Positions 1 to 8,615 of a stretch of 42,750 nucleotides of DNA are shown piece after piece. Position 1 is the first letter of the stretch, and each line of letters opens with the position of its first letter. This DNA comes from Accumulibacter sp. (lineage in GTDB: Bacteria > Pseudomonadota > Gammaproteobacteria > Burkholderiales > Rhodocyclaceae). A program made the position numbers and the translations under genes. Below the pieces are notes generated by a model. That model made no database searches and was not told the origin of the DNA. It worked only from the letters and a program-made list of their open reading frames with translations. The stretch is from NCBI RefSeq assembly GCF_029255125.1, contig NZ_JAPUVR010000111.1:1-42750 (forward strand). Direction: 5' to 3'.

Positions 1-31
1 CTTCTTCCTCGCGAAAAAGAGATTCAGTCAT
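1..31 (-). CDS. Start of an unidentified gene, cut by the left edge
   Basis: An ATG at 31-29 on the minus strand opens a frame that stays open to the edge and reads MTESLFREEE. A TATAAT hexamer lies about 30 bases upstream (62-67, inside the metF stop region), which supports a real start. Only ten codons are visible, so no function can be given. It lies downstream of metF in the same direction and could have its own promoter or be read through from ahcY-metF. Confidence 0.4.
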   Translation of the reverse strand, partial: MTESLFREEE

Positions 32-61
32 CGCCAGAAACCGTCCGTAGTTGACATTGTC

Positions 62-67
62 ATTATA
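62..67 (-). promoter_or_regulatory. Possible -10 box for the gene at the left edge
   Basis: A perfect TATAAT on the minus strand overlaps the metF stop codon. The ATG of the next minus-strand gene is 30 bases further on. No good -35 hexamer is seen at the usual distance, so this is a weak call. Confidence 0.3.
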
Positions 68-953
68 CCCTGCGTCCCACGTTCCCGGAGGGTAGGCTCG
101 GGATTTTTTCACAGCCTCTCAGGCCTAGCCGTTGCCAAAGCGTCCGGGTCAGCGCAACCTGGTTCAGCGTGTAGAAGTGCAGCCCCGGCGCGCCGGCGGC
201 GAGCAGCTTCTCGCACAGCCGACCGACGACCTCGAGGCCAAACTCGCGGATCGACGCGGAATCGTCACCGTAGCTTTCGAGCGCCCGTCTGATCCAGCGC
301 GGAATCTCCGCCCCGCAATTGTCCGAGAAACGGGCAAGACTGCTGTAGCTGGCGATCGGCATGATTCCGGGAACGATCGGCGCCTCGATGCCGATCGCCC
401 GGCAGCGGTCGATGAAGCTCTCGTACGCCTCGAAGTTGTAGAAATACTGGGTGATCGCCGAGTTGGCGCCAGCGGCGAGCTTGCGCTTGAAAGCGAGCAG
501 GTCGTCCCGTGGGCTTTTCGCCTGCGGGTGGCATTCGGGATACGCCGCGACCTCGATGTGGAACCAGTCGCCCGTCTCGGCGCGAATGAACTCGACGAGT
601 TCATTCGCGTAACGAAACGTTCCCGGGCGCGCCATTCCCGACGGCAGATCGCCGCGCAGAGCAACGAGCTGGCGAATGCCGTGGGCGCGGTACTGCTCGA
701 GGATGTTGCGTATGCTTTCGCGCGTCGAGCCGATGCACGACAGGTGCGGCGCCGCGTTGTGGCCCTCGCGCTGAACCTCGAGGACCGTCTCCAGCGTGCG
801 CTCGCGCGTCGAGCCGCCGGCGCCAAAGGTGACCGAGAAGAACTTCGGGCGCAGCAAGGCCATCTGCGCGCGCGCTGCGCGCAGCTTTTCGGCGCCCTCC
901 GGGGTCTGCGGCGGAAACAGCTCGAGGCTGAAGATGCGTCGGCTCTCGCTCAT
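63..953 (-). CDS. metF: 5,10-methylenetetrahydrofolate reductase
   Basis: The 296-residue product matches the bacterial MetF family in length and sequence. The N-terminus SLELFPPQTPEG is the family's typical opening strand, followed by FSVTFGAGGSTRERT. MetF is an FAD-dependent cytoplasmic enzyme that reduces 5,10-methylene-THF to 5-methyl-THF, the methyl donor for methionine synthesis. The ATG at 953 lies 13 bases after the ahcY stop, so the two genes form one operon under the SAH riboswitch upstream of ahcY. The role fits: both genes serve the methionine/S-adenosylmethionine cycle. The C-terminal 20 residues are not distinctive. Confidence 0.96.
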   Translation of the reverse strand: MSESRRIFSLELFPPQTPEGAEKLRAARAQMALLRPKFFSVTFGAGGSTRERTLETVLEVQREGHNAAPHLSCIGSTRESIRNILEQYRAHGIRQLVALRGDLPSGMARPGTFRYANELVEFIRAETGDWFHIEVAAYPECHPQAKSPRDDLLAFKRKLAAGANSAITQYFYNFEAYESFIDRCRAIGIEAPIVPGIMPIASYSSLARFSDNCGAEIPRWIRRALESYGDDSASIREFGLEVVGRLCEKLLAAGAPGLHFYTLNQVALTRTLWQRLGLRGCEKIPSLPSGNVGRRV

Positions 954-966
954 TGCAGCGGCAGCC

Positions 967-2379
967 TCAGTAGCGGTAATGTTCGGACTTGTACGGACCC
1001 GCTTTCGGCACGCCGATATACGCGGCCTGCTCGTCGGTCAGTTCGGTGAGCACGGCATTCAGCTTCCTGAGTTGCAGACGAGCGACCTTCTCGTCCAGAT
1101 GCTTGGGCAGCGTATAGACGCCCACCGGATAGTCGGCGGTACGCGTAAACAGCTCGATCTGGGCAATCGTCTGGTTGGCAAACGACGAACTCATGACGTA
1201 CGAGGGGTGGCCAGTGGCGCAGCCGAGATTGACCAGCCGACCTTTGGCGAGCAGGATGATCCGCTTGCCGTCGGGGAAGATCACGTGGTCTACCTGCGGC
1301 TTGATTTCCTCCCATTGATAGCCCTCGATCGACGCAACGTCGATCTCGTTGTCGAAATGCCCGATGTTGCAGACGATCGCCTGGTCCTTCATTTTCAGCA
1401 TGTGCGCGTGCGTAATCACGTGGTAGTTGCCGGTCGCCGTGACGAAGATGTCGGCCTTGTCGGCGGCATAATCCATGGTGACCACGCGGTAGCCTTCCAT
1501 CGCCGCCTGCAGCGCACAGATCGGATCGATTTCGGTCACCCAGACCTGCGCCGAGAGCGCGCGCAAAGCCTGTGCCGAACCTTTGCCGACGTCGCCGTAA
1601 CCGCAGACCAGCGCAACCTTGCCAGCGACCATCACGTCGGTGGCGCGCTTGATTCCGTCGACCAGCGATTCGCGGCAACCGTACAGGTTGTCGAACTTCG
1701 ACTTGGTCACCGAGTCGTTGACGTTGATTCCCGGGAAGGCGAGTTCGCCACGCGCGTGCATCTGGTAAAGCCGGTGGACGCCGGTGGTGGTTTCTTCGGT
1801 CACCCCCTTGACCGCCGCGAGGCGGCGCGAATACCAGGTCGGATCGCTCGCCAACTTGGCGCGGATCGCAGCGAAAAGCACCGTTTCTTCTTCCGAGGTC
1901 GGCTTGGCGAGCACCTCGGGAGACTGCTCGGCGCGCGCGCCGAGATGCAGGAGGAGCGTCGCATCGCCACCGTCGTCGAGGATCATGTTGCTGTAGCCAC
2001 CATCCGGCCACTCGAAGATGCGGTGCGTATACTCCCAATAATCAGCGAGCGACTCTCCCTTGACGGCAAAAACGGCGATGCCGGCAGCCGCGATAGCTGC
2101 CGCCGCGTGGTCCTGCGTCGAAAAGATGTTGCACGAGGCCCAGCGGACTTCAGCCCCGAGGGCGAGCAGCGTTTCGATCAGAACGGCGGTCTGGATCGTC
2201 ATGTGCAGCGAGCCGGTGATCCGCGCCCCCTGCAGCGGCTTGCTGACGGCGAATTCTTCGCGAATTGCCAGCAGGCCGGGCATTTCTGTTTCGGCAATGC
2301 GGATTTCCTTGCGGCCCCAATCAGCTAGGCGAAGGTCGGCAACAACGTAGTCATGTCTTTCAATGGAAGCATCCGGCAC
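967..2379 (-). CDS. ahcY: Adenosylhomocysteinase (SAH hydrolase)
   Basis: This 470-residue enzyme hydrolyses S-adenosylhomocysteine to adenosine and homocysteine, removing the product inhibitor of SAM-dependent methylation. Family signatures include the NAD-binding [14 protein letters not shown] stretch, [22 protein letters not shown], and the C-terminal KSEHYRY tail that reaches the neighbouring subunit's cofactor site. The length is usual for the bacterial form. The start is a GTG at 2379-2377, chosen because AAGGAG lies 7 bases upstream and the frame then reads [16 protein letters not shown]. It is first in the ahcY-metF operon and is preceded by an SAH riboswitch. Confidence 0.97.
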   Translation of the reverse strand: MPDASIERHDYVVADLRLADWGRKEIRIAETEMPGLLAIREEFAVSKPLQGARITGSLHMTIQTAVLIETLLALGAEVRWASCNIFSTQDHAAAAIAAAGIAVFAVKGESLADYWEYTHRIFEWPDGGYSNMILDDGGDATLLLHLGARAEQSPEVLAKPTSEEETVLFAAIRAKLASDPTWYSRRLAAVKGVTEETTTGVHRLYQMHARGELAFPGINVNDSVTKSKFDNLYGCRESLVDGIKRATDVMVAGKVALVCGYGDVGKGSAQALRALSAQVWVTEIDPICALQAAMEGYRVVTMDYAADKADIFVTATGNYHVITHAHMLKMKDQAIVCNIGHFDNEIDVASIEGYQWEEIKPQVDHVIFPDGKRIILLAKGRLVNLGCATGHPSYVMSSSFANQTIAQIELFTRTADYPVGVYTLPKHLDEKVARLQLRKLNAVLTELTDEQAAYIGVPKAGPYKSEHYRY

Positions 2380-2490
2380 GGTAGAACTCCTTGCAAGCGG
2401 TGACCGGGAAAGGGGGAAAAGCGGCGGCTTTGGCCGGCAGAAAGGTCTCGGCCGGGCCCACCCTTTGCCCCATCCCCGGTCAGGGTTGGT

Positions 2491-2560
2491 TGGATGAGCG
2501 CCGTTGGGAGAATCCGAGCCTCGAACCGTCGGTCTACGGTCCTGCAGCGCTCCTCGGATT
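2491..2560 (-). promoter_or_regulatory. SAH riboswitch (S-adenosylhomocysteine aptamer)
   Basis: On the minus strand the leader of ahcY carries CCGAGGAGCGCTGC, the conserved opening of the SAH riboswitch (Rfam SAH_riboswitch class). A perfect 8-bp P1 helix is formed by AATCCGAG (2560-2553) and CTCGGATT (2518-2511). A second pairing, GAGCGC with the downstream GCGCTC near 2502-2497, matches the family's pseudoknot. These motifs and the position directly before ahcY agree with the known class, which turns expression on when SAH accumulates. The element begins almost at the predicted transcription start. About 110 bases lie between it and the ahcY GTG. Confidence 0.93.
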
Positions 2561-2567
2561 GCGCTGA

Positions 2568-2573
2568 ATTATA
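2568..2573 (-). promoter_or_regulatory. -10 box of the ahcY-metF promoter
   Basis: A perfect TATAAT on the minus strand sits 7 bases before the first paired base of the SAH riboswitch, so the aptamer would begin essentially at +1. The -35 region is poor, with no clear TTGACA-like hexamer 16-18 bases upstream. Confidence 0.6.
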
Positions 2574-2658
2574 ACCCGGATTGGCTCTTGCCGAGTCTGC
2601 CGAGCGGGGGCAGCAAGCGATTTCCGGCGGACCGTGCGGCCCGCCGGCGCGCTCTGCT

Positions 2659-3153
2659 TCAGCGACGCGGGCGATCGAACCTGCCGCCGCCCTCCATTCT
2701 CTCGATCCGGCTCTTGACGAAAAGCCGTGCCTTTTCCTTCTGCACCGCATCGAGGCTGTCGTAGACCTGCAGCCAGCGCTCACGGTTCGCTTCGCGCTGC
2801 TTGCGTCCCGCTTCGCGCGCTTCGTCCATCTGGGCGGCGATGGCGCGCAGGTCGGCGTTCGGCTGACTGAGCATGCTCAGTGCCGCTGCACGCTGGCCGC
2901 GCATCTGCGTGCGCACTGCGTCCATGCCCTCGCGCGAGAACCGGCTGGCCTCCTGCCAGAGTGCTTCCTGCTGCGGGTTGAGTTTGAGTTCGTCATGCAG
3001 GCGCGACAGCTCGCGCAGTACGTGTCCTGCGCGCAGCTCGAAGACACCGCCAGGAGGACAGCAATCGGGCGGCGCGGCGAGCAGCGGGCCGCTGGCGCCG
3101 AAGCTGAGCAACAGAGCAAACAGCGCGTGGCGCGGTGAGATTTTCCAGTTCAT
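2659..3153 (-). CDS. Spy/CpxP-like periplasmic protein
   Basis: The 164-residue product starts with MNWKISPRHALFALLLSFG and has a signal peptide ending near LLAAP. The mature part is strongly helical and charged, with a HDELKLNPQQEALWQEA segment that resembles the LTxxQ-type helices of Spy/CpxP and periplasmic heavy-metal sensor proteins. Such proteins bind unfolded proteins or metals in the periplasm. The start was set at 3153 because AAGGAG lies 7 bases upstream. An upstream in-frame start (3225) would put 24 unrelated residues before the signal peptide. Two adjacent cysteines (DCCPP) follow the signal peptide. The gene is divergent from an OmpR/EnvZ-type pair, which may control it (inference). 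Confidence 0.7.
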   Translation of the reverse strand: MNWKISPRHALFALLLSFGASGPLLAAPPDCCPPGGVFELRAGHVLRELSRLHDELKLNPQQEALWQEASRFSREGMDAVRTQMRGQRAAALSMLSQPNADLRAIAAQMDEAREAGRKQREANRERWLQVYDSLDAVQKEKARLFVKSRIERMEGGGRFDRPRR

Positions 3154-3324
3154 CAGACAACTCCTTCTTTCGGTTGATGGGCTCCGCCCGGCAGGAAGCG
3201 GTCGAGCGCTTCGCCTGCGGTGCAAACATTCTCGCGCAGCAGCCAGTTACAAGGCATTTCGCCGAGCAAGGACTTCGTTGCAAAATGTTGCGCCGCCACA
3301 GACGTAACCGGCAGGCGGCATAGA

Positions 3325-4086
3325 ATGGCGGCTGTTCTCCCGACGACGGTCACGCACGTGAAAAAGATCCTGCTCATCGATGACGACCCGGAACTGCGCC
3401 AGTTGCTCGCCACCTATCTCGGGCGGCAGGGTTACGACACGCTGCTGCTGCCCGACACACGCCAGCTCGACGCCTTTCTTGAACGTTACCAGCCCCAGTT
3501 GCTGATTCTCGACCTGATGCTGCCCGGCGAGGATGGCCTGAGCGCCTGCCGCCGCCTGCGCGGGCGCAGCGAAACGCGCCCGATCATCATGCTCACCGCG
3601 CGCGACGAACCGGTCGACCGCGTGATCGGTCTGGAGATGGGCGCCGACGATTACCTGGGCAAGCCTTTCGACCCGCGCGAACTGGTCGCCCGGATCGAGG
3701 CCGTCCTGCGCCGTGGGGGACGGCCGCCGGCATCCGAACCGCAACGCGGCACCGTCCGTTTCGGCGAATGGCTGTTCGACCGCAGCACGCGCCAACTGCT
3801 CAAGGACGGCTGCCCGGTCGCCCTGACCAGCGGCGAGTTTGCCTTGCTCAACGTGCTGGTCACGCATGCCAATCAGACGATGAAGCGCGAACGTCTGATC
3901 GAGCTGACGCGCCGCGAGGGTAGCGATTCGTTCGACCGGGCAATCGATGTCCAGATCCATCGCCTGCGCCGCCTGCTCGAAAGCGATCCCGCTCAACCGC
4001 GTTATCTGCAGACGGTGTGGGGCGTCGGCTACGTTTTCGTGCCCGATGCGGCGAGCGAAGCGGCTGCGCCACGATGCGATTCCTGA
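3325..4086 (+). CDS. OmpR-family response regulator
   Basis: The 253-residue product is a phospho-receiver domain plus an OmpR/PhoB winged-helix domain. The receiver shows the acidic pocket ILLIDDDPE, the phospho-acceptor Asp at about residue 63 (LLILDLMLPGEDG) and the switch lysine in YLGKPFDPREL. The C-terminal half has the DNA-binding pattern RAIDVQIHRLRRLLE and YLQTVWGVGYVF. The start is uncertain: ATG 3325 was chosen, but GTG 3358 gives a shorter MKKILLIDDD start that fits OmpR proteins equally well, and neither has a good ribosome site. It overlaps the downstream kinase by 13 bases, which marks the pair as one two-component system. The sequence is closest in style to OmpR. Confidence 0.88.
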   Translation: MAAVLPTTVTHVKKILLIDDDPELRQLLATYLGRQGYDTLLLPDTRQLDAFLERYQPQLLILDLMLPGEDGLSACRRLRGRSETRPIIMLTARDEPVDRVIGLEMGADDYLGKPFDPRELVARIEAVLRRGGRPPASEPQRGTVRFGEWLFDRSTRQLLKDGCPVALTSGEFALLNVLVTHANQTMKRERLIELTRREGSDSFDRAIDVQIHRLRRLLESDPAQPRYLQTVWGVGYVFVPDAASEAAAPRCDS

Positions 4087-5381
4087 GCTTTTCGCTCGCC
4101 GGGCGAACCGTCCTGCTGGTCATCGCGGTGATCGCGGTGACCGAAATCGCGACGTTTTCGCTGATCAGCCGCTATCGCCGAGCCTGGCACGTCGATCAGA
4201 CGGTACATCTGATTGCCGGACAGATCCGGCTGCTGCAAAGCGCGCTGCCCGGGCTGAACGATGAAAGCCGGCGCCGCCTGAGCGCCAGCGACAGCCAGCA
4301 GGGCCTGCAGTTGCGCGCCGACGGGCCGCACGTGCCGAGCCAGCCGGCGCAGTTTCGCTTCGCCCGGCGCCTCGCCGACGAACTCGACGAACACCTGGGC
4401 GAGCCTGTCCTGCTGCGGCACAGCGGTCCGGGACTGCGTGGTGGCCTGTGGATCGGTTTCCACTCGGGCGGCGAACGCTGGTGGCTGGTTCTGCCGCCAC
4501 CGCGTTTCGAGCCGCAGGACCTGCCGCCCGAACTCTGGCTGCGCCTGGCCGGAACGCTGGCGGTCGTTCTGCTGATCGCCGTACTCTTCGTGCGCGGCAT
4601 CGTCGGCCCGCTGGCGCGCCTTGGCGAAGCGGTCACCGCCACCGGTGACGGCGCCGCGCGCACGGTCACACCGGAAGGGCCGGCCGAAGTCCGCCGGCTG
4701 GCCGAGCGCCACAACCGGATGCTCGATCAGTTGGCGAGCGCTGCGGCCGAACGGCGCGAGATGCTCGCCGGACTGACGCACGACCTGCGCGCGCCGCTGG
4801 CGCGCCTGCGTCTGCGCCTGGCCCTGCTGGAAAGCGACGGCGAACGTAGCGGCCTGACGCGCGATGTCGATGACATGGAACGTATCGTCGCCCAGTGCCT
4901 GGCCTTTCTGCGCAGCGAACAAGGCGGGCGAACGCCGCAACCGCTGGCCGTCGTCGCTTTCCTGCGCGAAGCCGTTGCCCGTCAGCGCGAACTCGGCCGG
5001 CCGCTGACGCTGACCGTCGATGCGGCGGTCAACGAGCGCCGGGTGATGATCGCCGCCAGCGACCTGCAGCGCCTGCTCGACAACCTGATCGACAACGCGC
5101 TGCAGCACGGCGCCCCGCCGATCGAAGTGACGCTGACGCAGCGCCAGGCGTCAACGCTGGTGCTCAGCGTACGCGACCACGGACCCGGAATTGCCCGCGC
5201 CGATCGCGAGCACGCGCTCGAACCCTTTGCTCAGCTCGAACCGGCGCGCGCCACCGACGGCAGTTGCGGTCTCGGCCTGGCGATCGTCCGGCGCATCGTC
5301 AGCGGCTGCGGCGGCAAGCTCAGCCTGAACGATCCACCGGACGGCGGGCTGGAAGTGATCGTCGAATTGCCGGCCACCTGA
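4074..5381 (+). CDS. EnvZ-like sensor histidine kinase
   Basis: This is a 435-residue membrane kinase. A first transmembrane helix (about residues 10-33) is followed by a periplasmic domain of about 125 residues and a second helix (about 157-177, TLAVVLLIAVLFV). Then come a HAMP segment and the phospho-acceptor box LAGLTHDLRAPLARLR with His236, close to the EnvZ motif. The ATPase part has DNLIDNALQHG (N box), RDHGPGIA and GLGLAIVRRI (G boxes). ATG 4074 overlaps the regulator gene and begins directly before the first helix, so it was preferred to 4017. The signal sensed is not known. The neighbouring Spy/CpxP-like gene suggests envelope stress. Confidence 0.88.
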   Translation: MRFLSFSLAGRTVLLVIAVIAVTEIATFSLISRYRRAWHVDQTVHLIAGQIRLLQSALPGLNDESRRRLSASDSQQGLQLRADGPHVPSQPAQFRFARRLADELDEHLGEPVLLRHSGPGLRGGLWIGFHSGGERWWLVLPPPRFEPQDLPPELWLRLAGTLAVVLLIAVLFVRGIVGPLARLGEAVTATGDGAARTVTPEGPAEVRRLAERHNRMLDQLASAAAERREMLAGLTHDLRAPLARLRLRLALLESDGERSGLTRDVDDMERIVAQCLAFLRSEQGGRTPQPLAVVAFLREAVARQRELGRPLTLTVDAAVNERRVMIAASDLQRLLDNLIDNALQHGAPPIEVTLTQRQASTLVLSVRDHGPGIARADREHALEPFAQLEPARATDGSCGLGLAIVRRIVSGCGGKLSLNDPPDGGLEVIVELPAT

Positions 5382-5384
5382 ACC

Positions 5385-5406
5385 GGCGAGCGGCTACCCG
5401 CTCGCC
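5385..5406. terminator. Hairpin between convergent kinase and lon genes
   Basis: A perfect 9-bp stem (GGCGAGCGG / CCGCTCGCC) with a CTAC loop lies 3 bases after the kinase stop and contains the lon stop codon in its loop. Neither side is followed by a T-run, so it is not a classical intrinsic terminator. It may act as a bidirectional 3'-end stem. Confidence 0.4.
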
Positions 5407-7757
5407 GACATCGCCTGAGCAATCGCCTCATCGACCTGATCGAGAAAGACGAACTCGAGCCGCTCGCGTGCTTCCACCGGCACTTCGTCGAGATCGCGGC
5501 GGTTCCTCGCCGGCAGGAGGACACGCCGAATCCCGGCGCGCATCGCGGCGAGCACCTTGTCCTTGATCCCGCCGACCGGCAGCACGAGTCCGCGCAGGCT
5601 GATTTCGCCGGTCATCGCCGTGTCGTTACGCACCGGCCGCTCGCTGAGCAGCGACACGAGCGCGATGAAGATGGCGACGCCGGCACTTGGACCGTCCTTC
5701 GGGATTGCGCCGGCCGGCACGTGAATATGGATGTTGCTCTTCTCCAGACCACCGGGCTGCAGACCGAGGCTGCCCAAGCTTGTCTTGACCAGCGTCAGGG
5801 CGGCCTGCGCCGACTCCTTCATCACCTCGCCGAGATGCCCGGTGAGGATCAGCTTGCCGTCGCCGGCCGTCTGGCTCGCCTCGATGAACAGGATGTCGCC
5901 GCCGACCGGCGTCCACGCCAGCCCGGTGGCAACGCCGGCCAGGCTGGTGCGCAGGGCGACTTCGTTGTCGAACTTGCTCGCGCCGAGAATCCCGACGAGA
6001 TCGTCGGCGCCGACCTCCAGCGCCGAGACGCTGCCCTCGGCGACGCTCACCGCCGCCCGCCGGCAGACCGCGGCGATCTGCCGCTCGAGCGAGCGCACGC
6101 CGGCCTCGCGCGTGTAGTCGCGGATGATCGCCGCAAGCGCACCGTCGCTGATCGCAAGCTGCCCCTCCTGCAGGCCGTTGTGCACGATCTGGCGGGCGAG
6201 CAGATAGCGCCGGGCAATCTCGAACTTCTCCTCGTGCGTATAGCCGGGCAGTTCGATGACTTCCATGCGGTCGCGCAAAGGCCCGGGAATGTTGTCGAGA
6301 ACGTTTGCCGTCGTAATGAACAGCATCCGCGACAGGTCGAAGGGCAGCGCCAGGTAATTGTCGCGAAATGAGTTGTTCTGCTCCGGATCGAGCACCTCGA
6401 GGAGCGCCGCCGATGGGTCGCCCTGAATTCCGCTGCCCAGCTTGTCGACTTCGTCGAGCATCATCACGCAGCCGCGCGAACCCGCCTTGCGGATCGCCTG
6501 AATGATGTTGCCCGGCAAGGCACCGATGTAGGTGCGCCGATGGCCGCGTATCTCCGCCTCGTCGTGGCAACCGCCGAGCGAGGCGCGGACGAACTTGCGG
6601 CCGAGCGCGCGCGCGATCGACTGGCCGAGCGAAGTCTTGCCGACACCCGGTGGCCCGACGAAACACAGGATCGGCGCATGACCTTTCGGGTTGAGCTTGC
6701 GCACGGCGAGAAACTCGACAATCCGCTTCTTCACCTGGGCCAGGCCGAAATGGTCGGCATCAAGGATTCGTCTGGCTTCGCCGATCTCGATCCGGTCGGC
6801 TTCCGGCTCCTTCCACGGCAGTTCGACCAGCCAGTCGAGGTAGGTGCGCAACAGCGAATACTCGGCTGAACCATCGGACATGTGCTCAAGCCGGCGCAAC
6901 TCCTTGTTCGCCTGAGCAGCCACTTCCTCGGGCATTTCGGCCTCGACGATCGCACGTCGCAGCGTCGCCAGCTCGGCAGCGTTTCCCGCTTCGCCCTCGC
7001 CCAGCTCGTGCTGAATCGACTTCATCTGCTCGCGCAGCAGGTACTCGCGCTGATGCTGGTCGATGCTCGCCTTCGTCCGCTCGTCCAGCTCGCGCGACAG
7101 GCGCAAGACCTCCAGGCGCTTGATCAGACATTGGAGAACCAGTTCGAGTCGCTGCTGGACATCGATCGTCTCGAGCACGCGCTGTCGCTCGGCCAGCTTG
7201 ATCTCGGCGATGCTCGCCACCAGATCGGCCAGCGGACCAGGCTGGCTGACGCTCTTCACCGCCTCGACGAGTTCACGCGAGACCTGCGGCAGGAACTGCA
7301 GAACTTCCAGCGCGCGCTCGCGCAATTGCAGCACACGCGCCTCGGTCTCGCTATCGCTCGCCTCGGCCTCATCGAGACGCTCGACGCGCGCGACCAGGAA
7401 CGGCTGTTCGGCCACGTACTCGCGCACGGCAAAGCGCTGCAAGCCCTGACAGACGATGACGTGCGTACTGTCCGGCAGCGTCACGTAACGCAGAATGTTG
7501 GCCAGCGTGCCAACCCGGCTCAGATCGTCCGGAGCGGGCGCCTCGATGTCGGCGTCGTGCTGCATCAGGATGCCGACCGGATGATCGGTCTTGACCGCCT
7601 GCTGCGCGGCGATGATCGAGGGCTGGCGACCAATCGTCAACGGCAGGATCATGCCGGGGAAAAGGACCACATTGCGGATCGGCACGATGATCAGGGCATC
7701 GTCCGCAATGGGCAGCATGCCCGGGTTGCCGCGCTCCCGGCTGCGCTCGGACGACAT
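5394..7757 (-). CDS. lon: ATP-dependent protease Lon
   Basis: The 787-residue protein has the full Lon architecture. The N-terminal substrate-binding domain (about 20-215) and helical linker are followed by the AAA+ module, with Walker A GPPGVGKT near residue 370 and ALGRKFVRASLGG downstream. The C-terminal protease domain carries the catalytic Ser691 (KDGPSAG) and Lys734 (GGIKDK), the spacing found in E. coli Lon. It degrades misfolded and regulatory proteins in the cytoplasm. The ATG at 7757 lies 16 bases after the Hsp20 gene, so the two are probably co-transcribed. This would couple a holding chaperone to a protease. Confidence 0.97.
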   Translation of the reverse strand: MSSERSRERGNPGMLPIADDALIIVPIRNVVLFPGMILPLTIGRQPSIIAAQQAVKTDHPVGILMQHDADIEAPAPDDLSRVGTLANILRYVTLPDSTHVIVCQGLQRFAVREYVAEQPFLVARVERLDEAEASDSETEARVLQLRERALEVLQFLPQVSRELVEAVKSVSQPGPLADLVASIAEIKLAERQRVLETIDVQQRLELVLQCLIKRLEVLRLSRELDERTKASIDQHQREYLLREQMKSIQHELGEGEAGNAAELATLRRAIVEAEMPEEVAAQANKELRRLEHMSDGSAEYSLLRTYLDWLVELPWKEPEADRIEIGEARRILDADHFGLAQVKKRIVEFLAVRKLNPKGHAPILCFVGPPGVGKTSLGQSIARALGRKFVRASLGGCHDEAEIRGHRRTYIGALPGNIIQAIRKAGSRGCVMMLDEVDKLGSGIQGDPSAALLEVLDPEQNNSFRDNYLALPFDLSRMLFITTANVLDNIPGPLRDRMEVIELPGYTHEEKFEIARRYLLARQIVHNGLQEGQLAISDGALAAIIRDYTREAGVRSLERQIAAVCRRAAVSVAEGSVSALEVGADDLVGILGASKFDNEVALRTSLAGVATGLAWTPVGGDILFIEASQTAGDGKLILTGHLGEVMKESAQAALTLVKTSLGSLGLQPGGLEKSNIHIHVPAGAIPKDGPSAGVAIFIALVSLLSERPVRNDTAMTGEISLRGLVLPVGGIKDKVLAAMRAGIRRVLLPARNRRDLDEVPVEARERLEFVFLDQVDEAIAQAMSASG

Positions 7758-7773
7758 ATCCTCGCCGCCCTGC

Positions 7774-8175
7774 TCAGCGGTGACGCAGAACGAGCAGCAG
7801 ACAGCCGTCCGCGAGCGACTGCTGCACCAGCCGGTACCTCCCCGGCGGCAGTGGCACGCGGCGCTCGAAACGGCCGTAAGGGATTTCCAGGCGGCGAATC
7901 GCCATCCCTGGCGAGGCGCACGGCCGCGGCCGCTCGCCGCGCACCAGCAGGCCGGCTTCGTCGAGGACCACCTCGATCTGACACTGACTCACGCCGGGCA
8001 AAGCGACCAGCAGCCTGAGTTCGTCGGCCTCCTCGTACAGATCGACCGCGGGCTCCCAACAGGGTCCCGTCCACTGCGCTCGCAGGGAAACGAAACGATG
8101 CTGCAGTCGCTCGGCGCCCTGCAGAAGCTCGAGCGCTTCCGTCCAGGCGACGAACACTCCTTCACGAGATCTCAT
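7774..8175 (-). CDS. Small heat-shock protein (Hsp20 family)
   Basis: The 133-residue product contains an alpha-crystallin domain. Residues 42-80 read as the paired strands (PAVDLYEEADELRLLVALPG, then IEVVLDEAGLLVRGER), and the C-terminal LADGCLLLVL matches the family's A-x-x-x-n-G-v-L signature. Members hold unfolded proteins under stress. The ATG at 8175 was chosen because GAGGA lies 8 bases upstream; a longer frame upstream has no family similarity. The protein ends three residues after the signature, so the usual C-terminal tail with an I-x-I motif is missing. It is followed after 16 bases by lon. Confidence 0.85.
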   Translation of the reverse strand: MRSREGVFVAWTEALELLQGAERLQHRFVSLRAQWTGPCWEPAVDLYEEADELRLLVALPGVSQCQIEVVLDEAGLLVRGERPRPCASPGMAIRRLEIPYGRFERRVPLPPGRYRLVQQSLADGCLLLVLRHR

Positions 8176-8224
8176 GGCTTTCGTCCTCGATTCACTTACG
8201 GCCCCGCGGATGCAGCTCAGCGAT

Positions 8225-8230
8225 AGTATA
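8225..8230 (-). promoter_or_regulatory. Possible -10 region of the hsp20-lon operon
   Basis: On the minus strand, 49 bases before the Hsp20 start, the sequence reads CACCCTATACT. It contains a sigma70-like TATACT and also resembles the sigma32 -10 element (CCCTATAC versus CCCCATNT). The -35 region (TGTGAATAT) is weak for both. A heat-shock promoter is plausible for these genes but not proven. Confidence 0.35.
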
Positions 8231-8283
8231 GGGTGGGAGCACGGAATATTCACACCCTTGGCGTCTTGTCCCCTTGTCCTAGC

Positions 8284-8592
8284 GAAGCGCTGCTTGAATC
8301 GCCCCGCCGGACGATGCGGAGGGTAGCAAGTGCTCGGCGCTGCGCATGGGACTTGCCGGAGGAGAGACACCTGGCGAAGGCCATCGGCCAGGCAATCAAC
8401 GGGCAACTGACGAACGCCAGGCTGCTGATGCGCGAGGGCACCCTTGCTGACCCGACGATCCTGGCCGCACCGCCGTCGGTGAAGAACCAAGCGAAGGCCC
8501 GCGCTCGCGAGATGCAGCAGACGAAGAAGGGCAAGCCATGGCATTTTGACATGAAGTCGCACACCGGGGTCGATGCCCAAGACGAGTTGGTG
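8284..8592 (+). pseudogene. IS5-family transposase remnant
   Basis: A plus-strand frame carries recognisable pieces of an IS5-type transposase: MREGTLADPTILAAPPSVKN followed by EMQQTKKGKPWHFDMKSH and TGVDA. Intact IS5 transposases have the same run around the first catalytic Asp. Here the N-terminal third is missing or scrambled, a stretch before the motif is shortened, and the match stops after GVDAQDELV. The second catalytic Asp, the Glu and the C-terminal half are therefore gone. No terminal inverted repeats were found. It is an old, non-functional insertion scar between the hsp20-lon operon and the acetylation genes. Confidence 0.8.
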
Positions 8593-8615
8593 CAGAAACG
8601 CAGACCGCGGACGTT

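Noticed and set aside
796-2328. Long plus-strand open frame opposite metF and ahcY
   Set aside because: Shadow of ahcY-metF; no family similarity.
8176-8300. A copy of the tRNA-Gly 3' end as an attachment site at the far side of the low-GC segment
   Set aside because: No stretch resembling the tRNA 3' end was found there, so site-specific integration at the tRNA is not supported.
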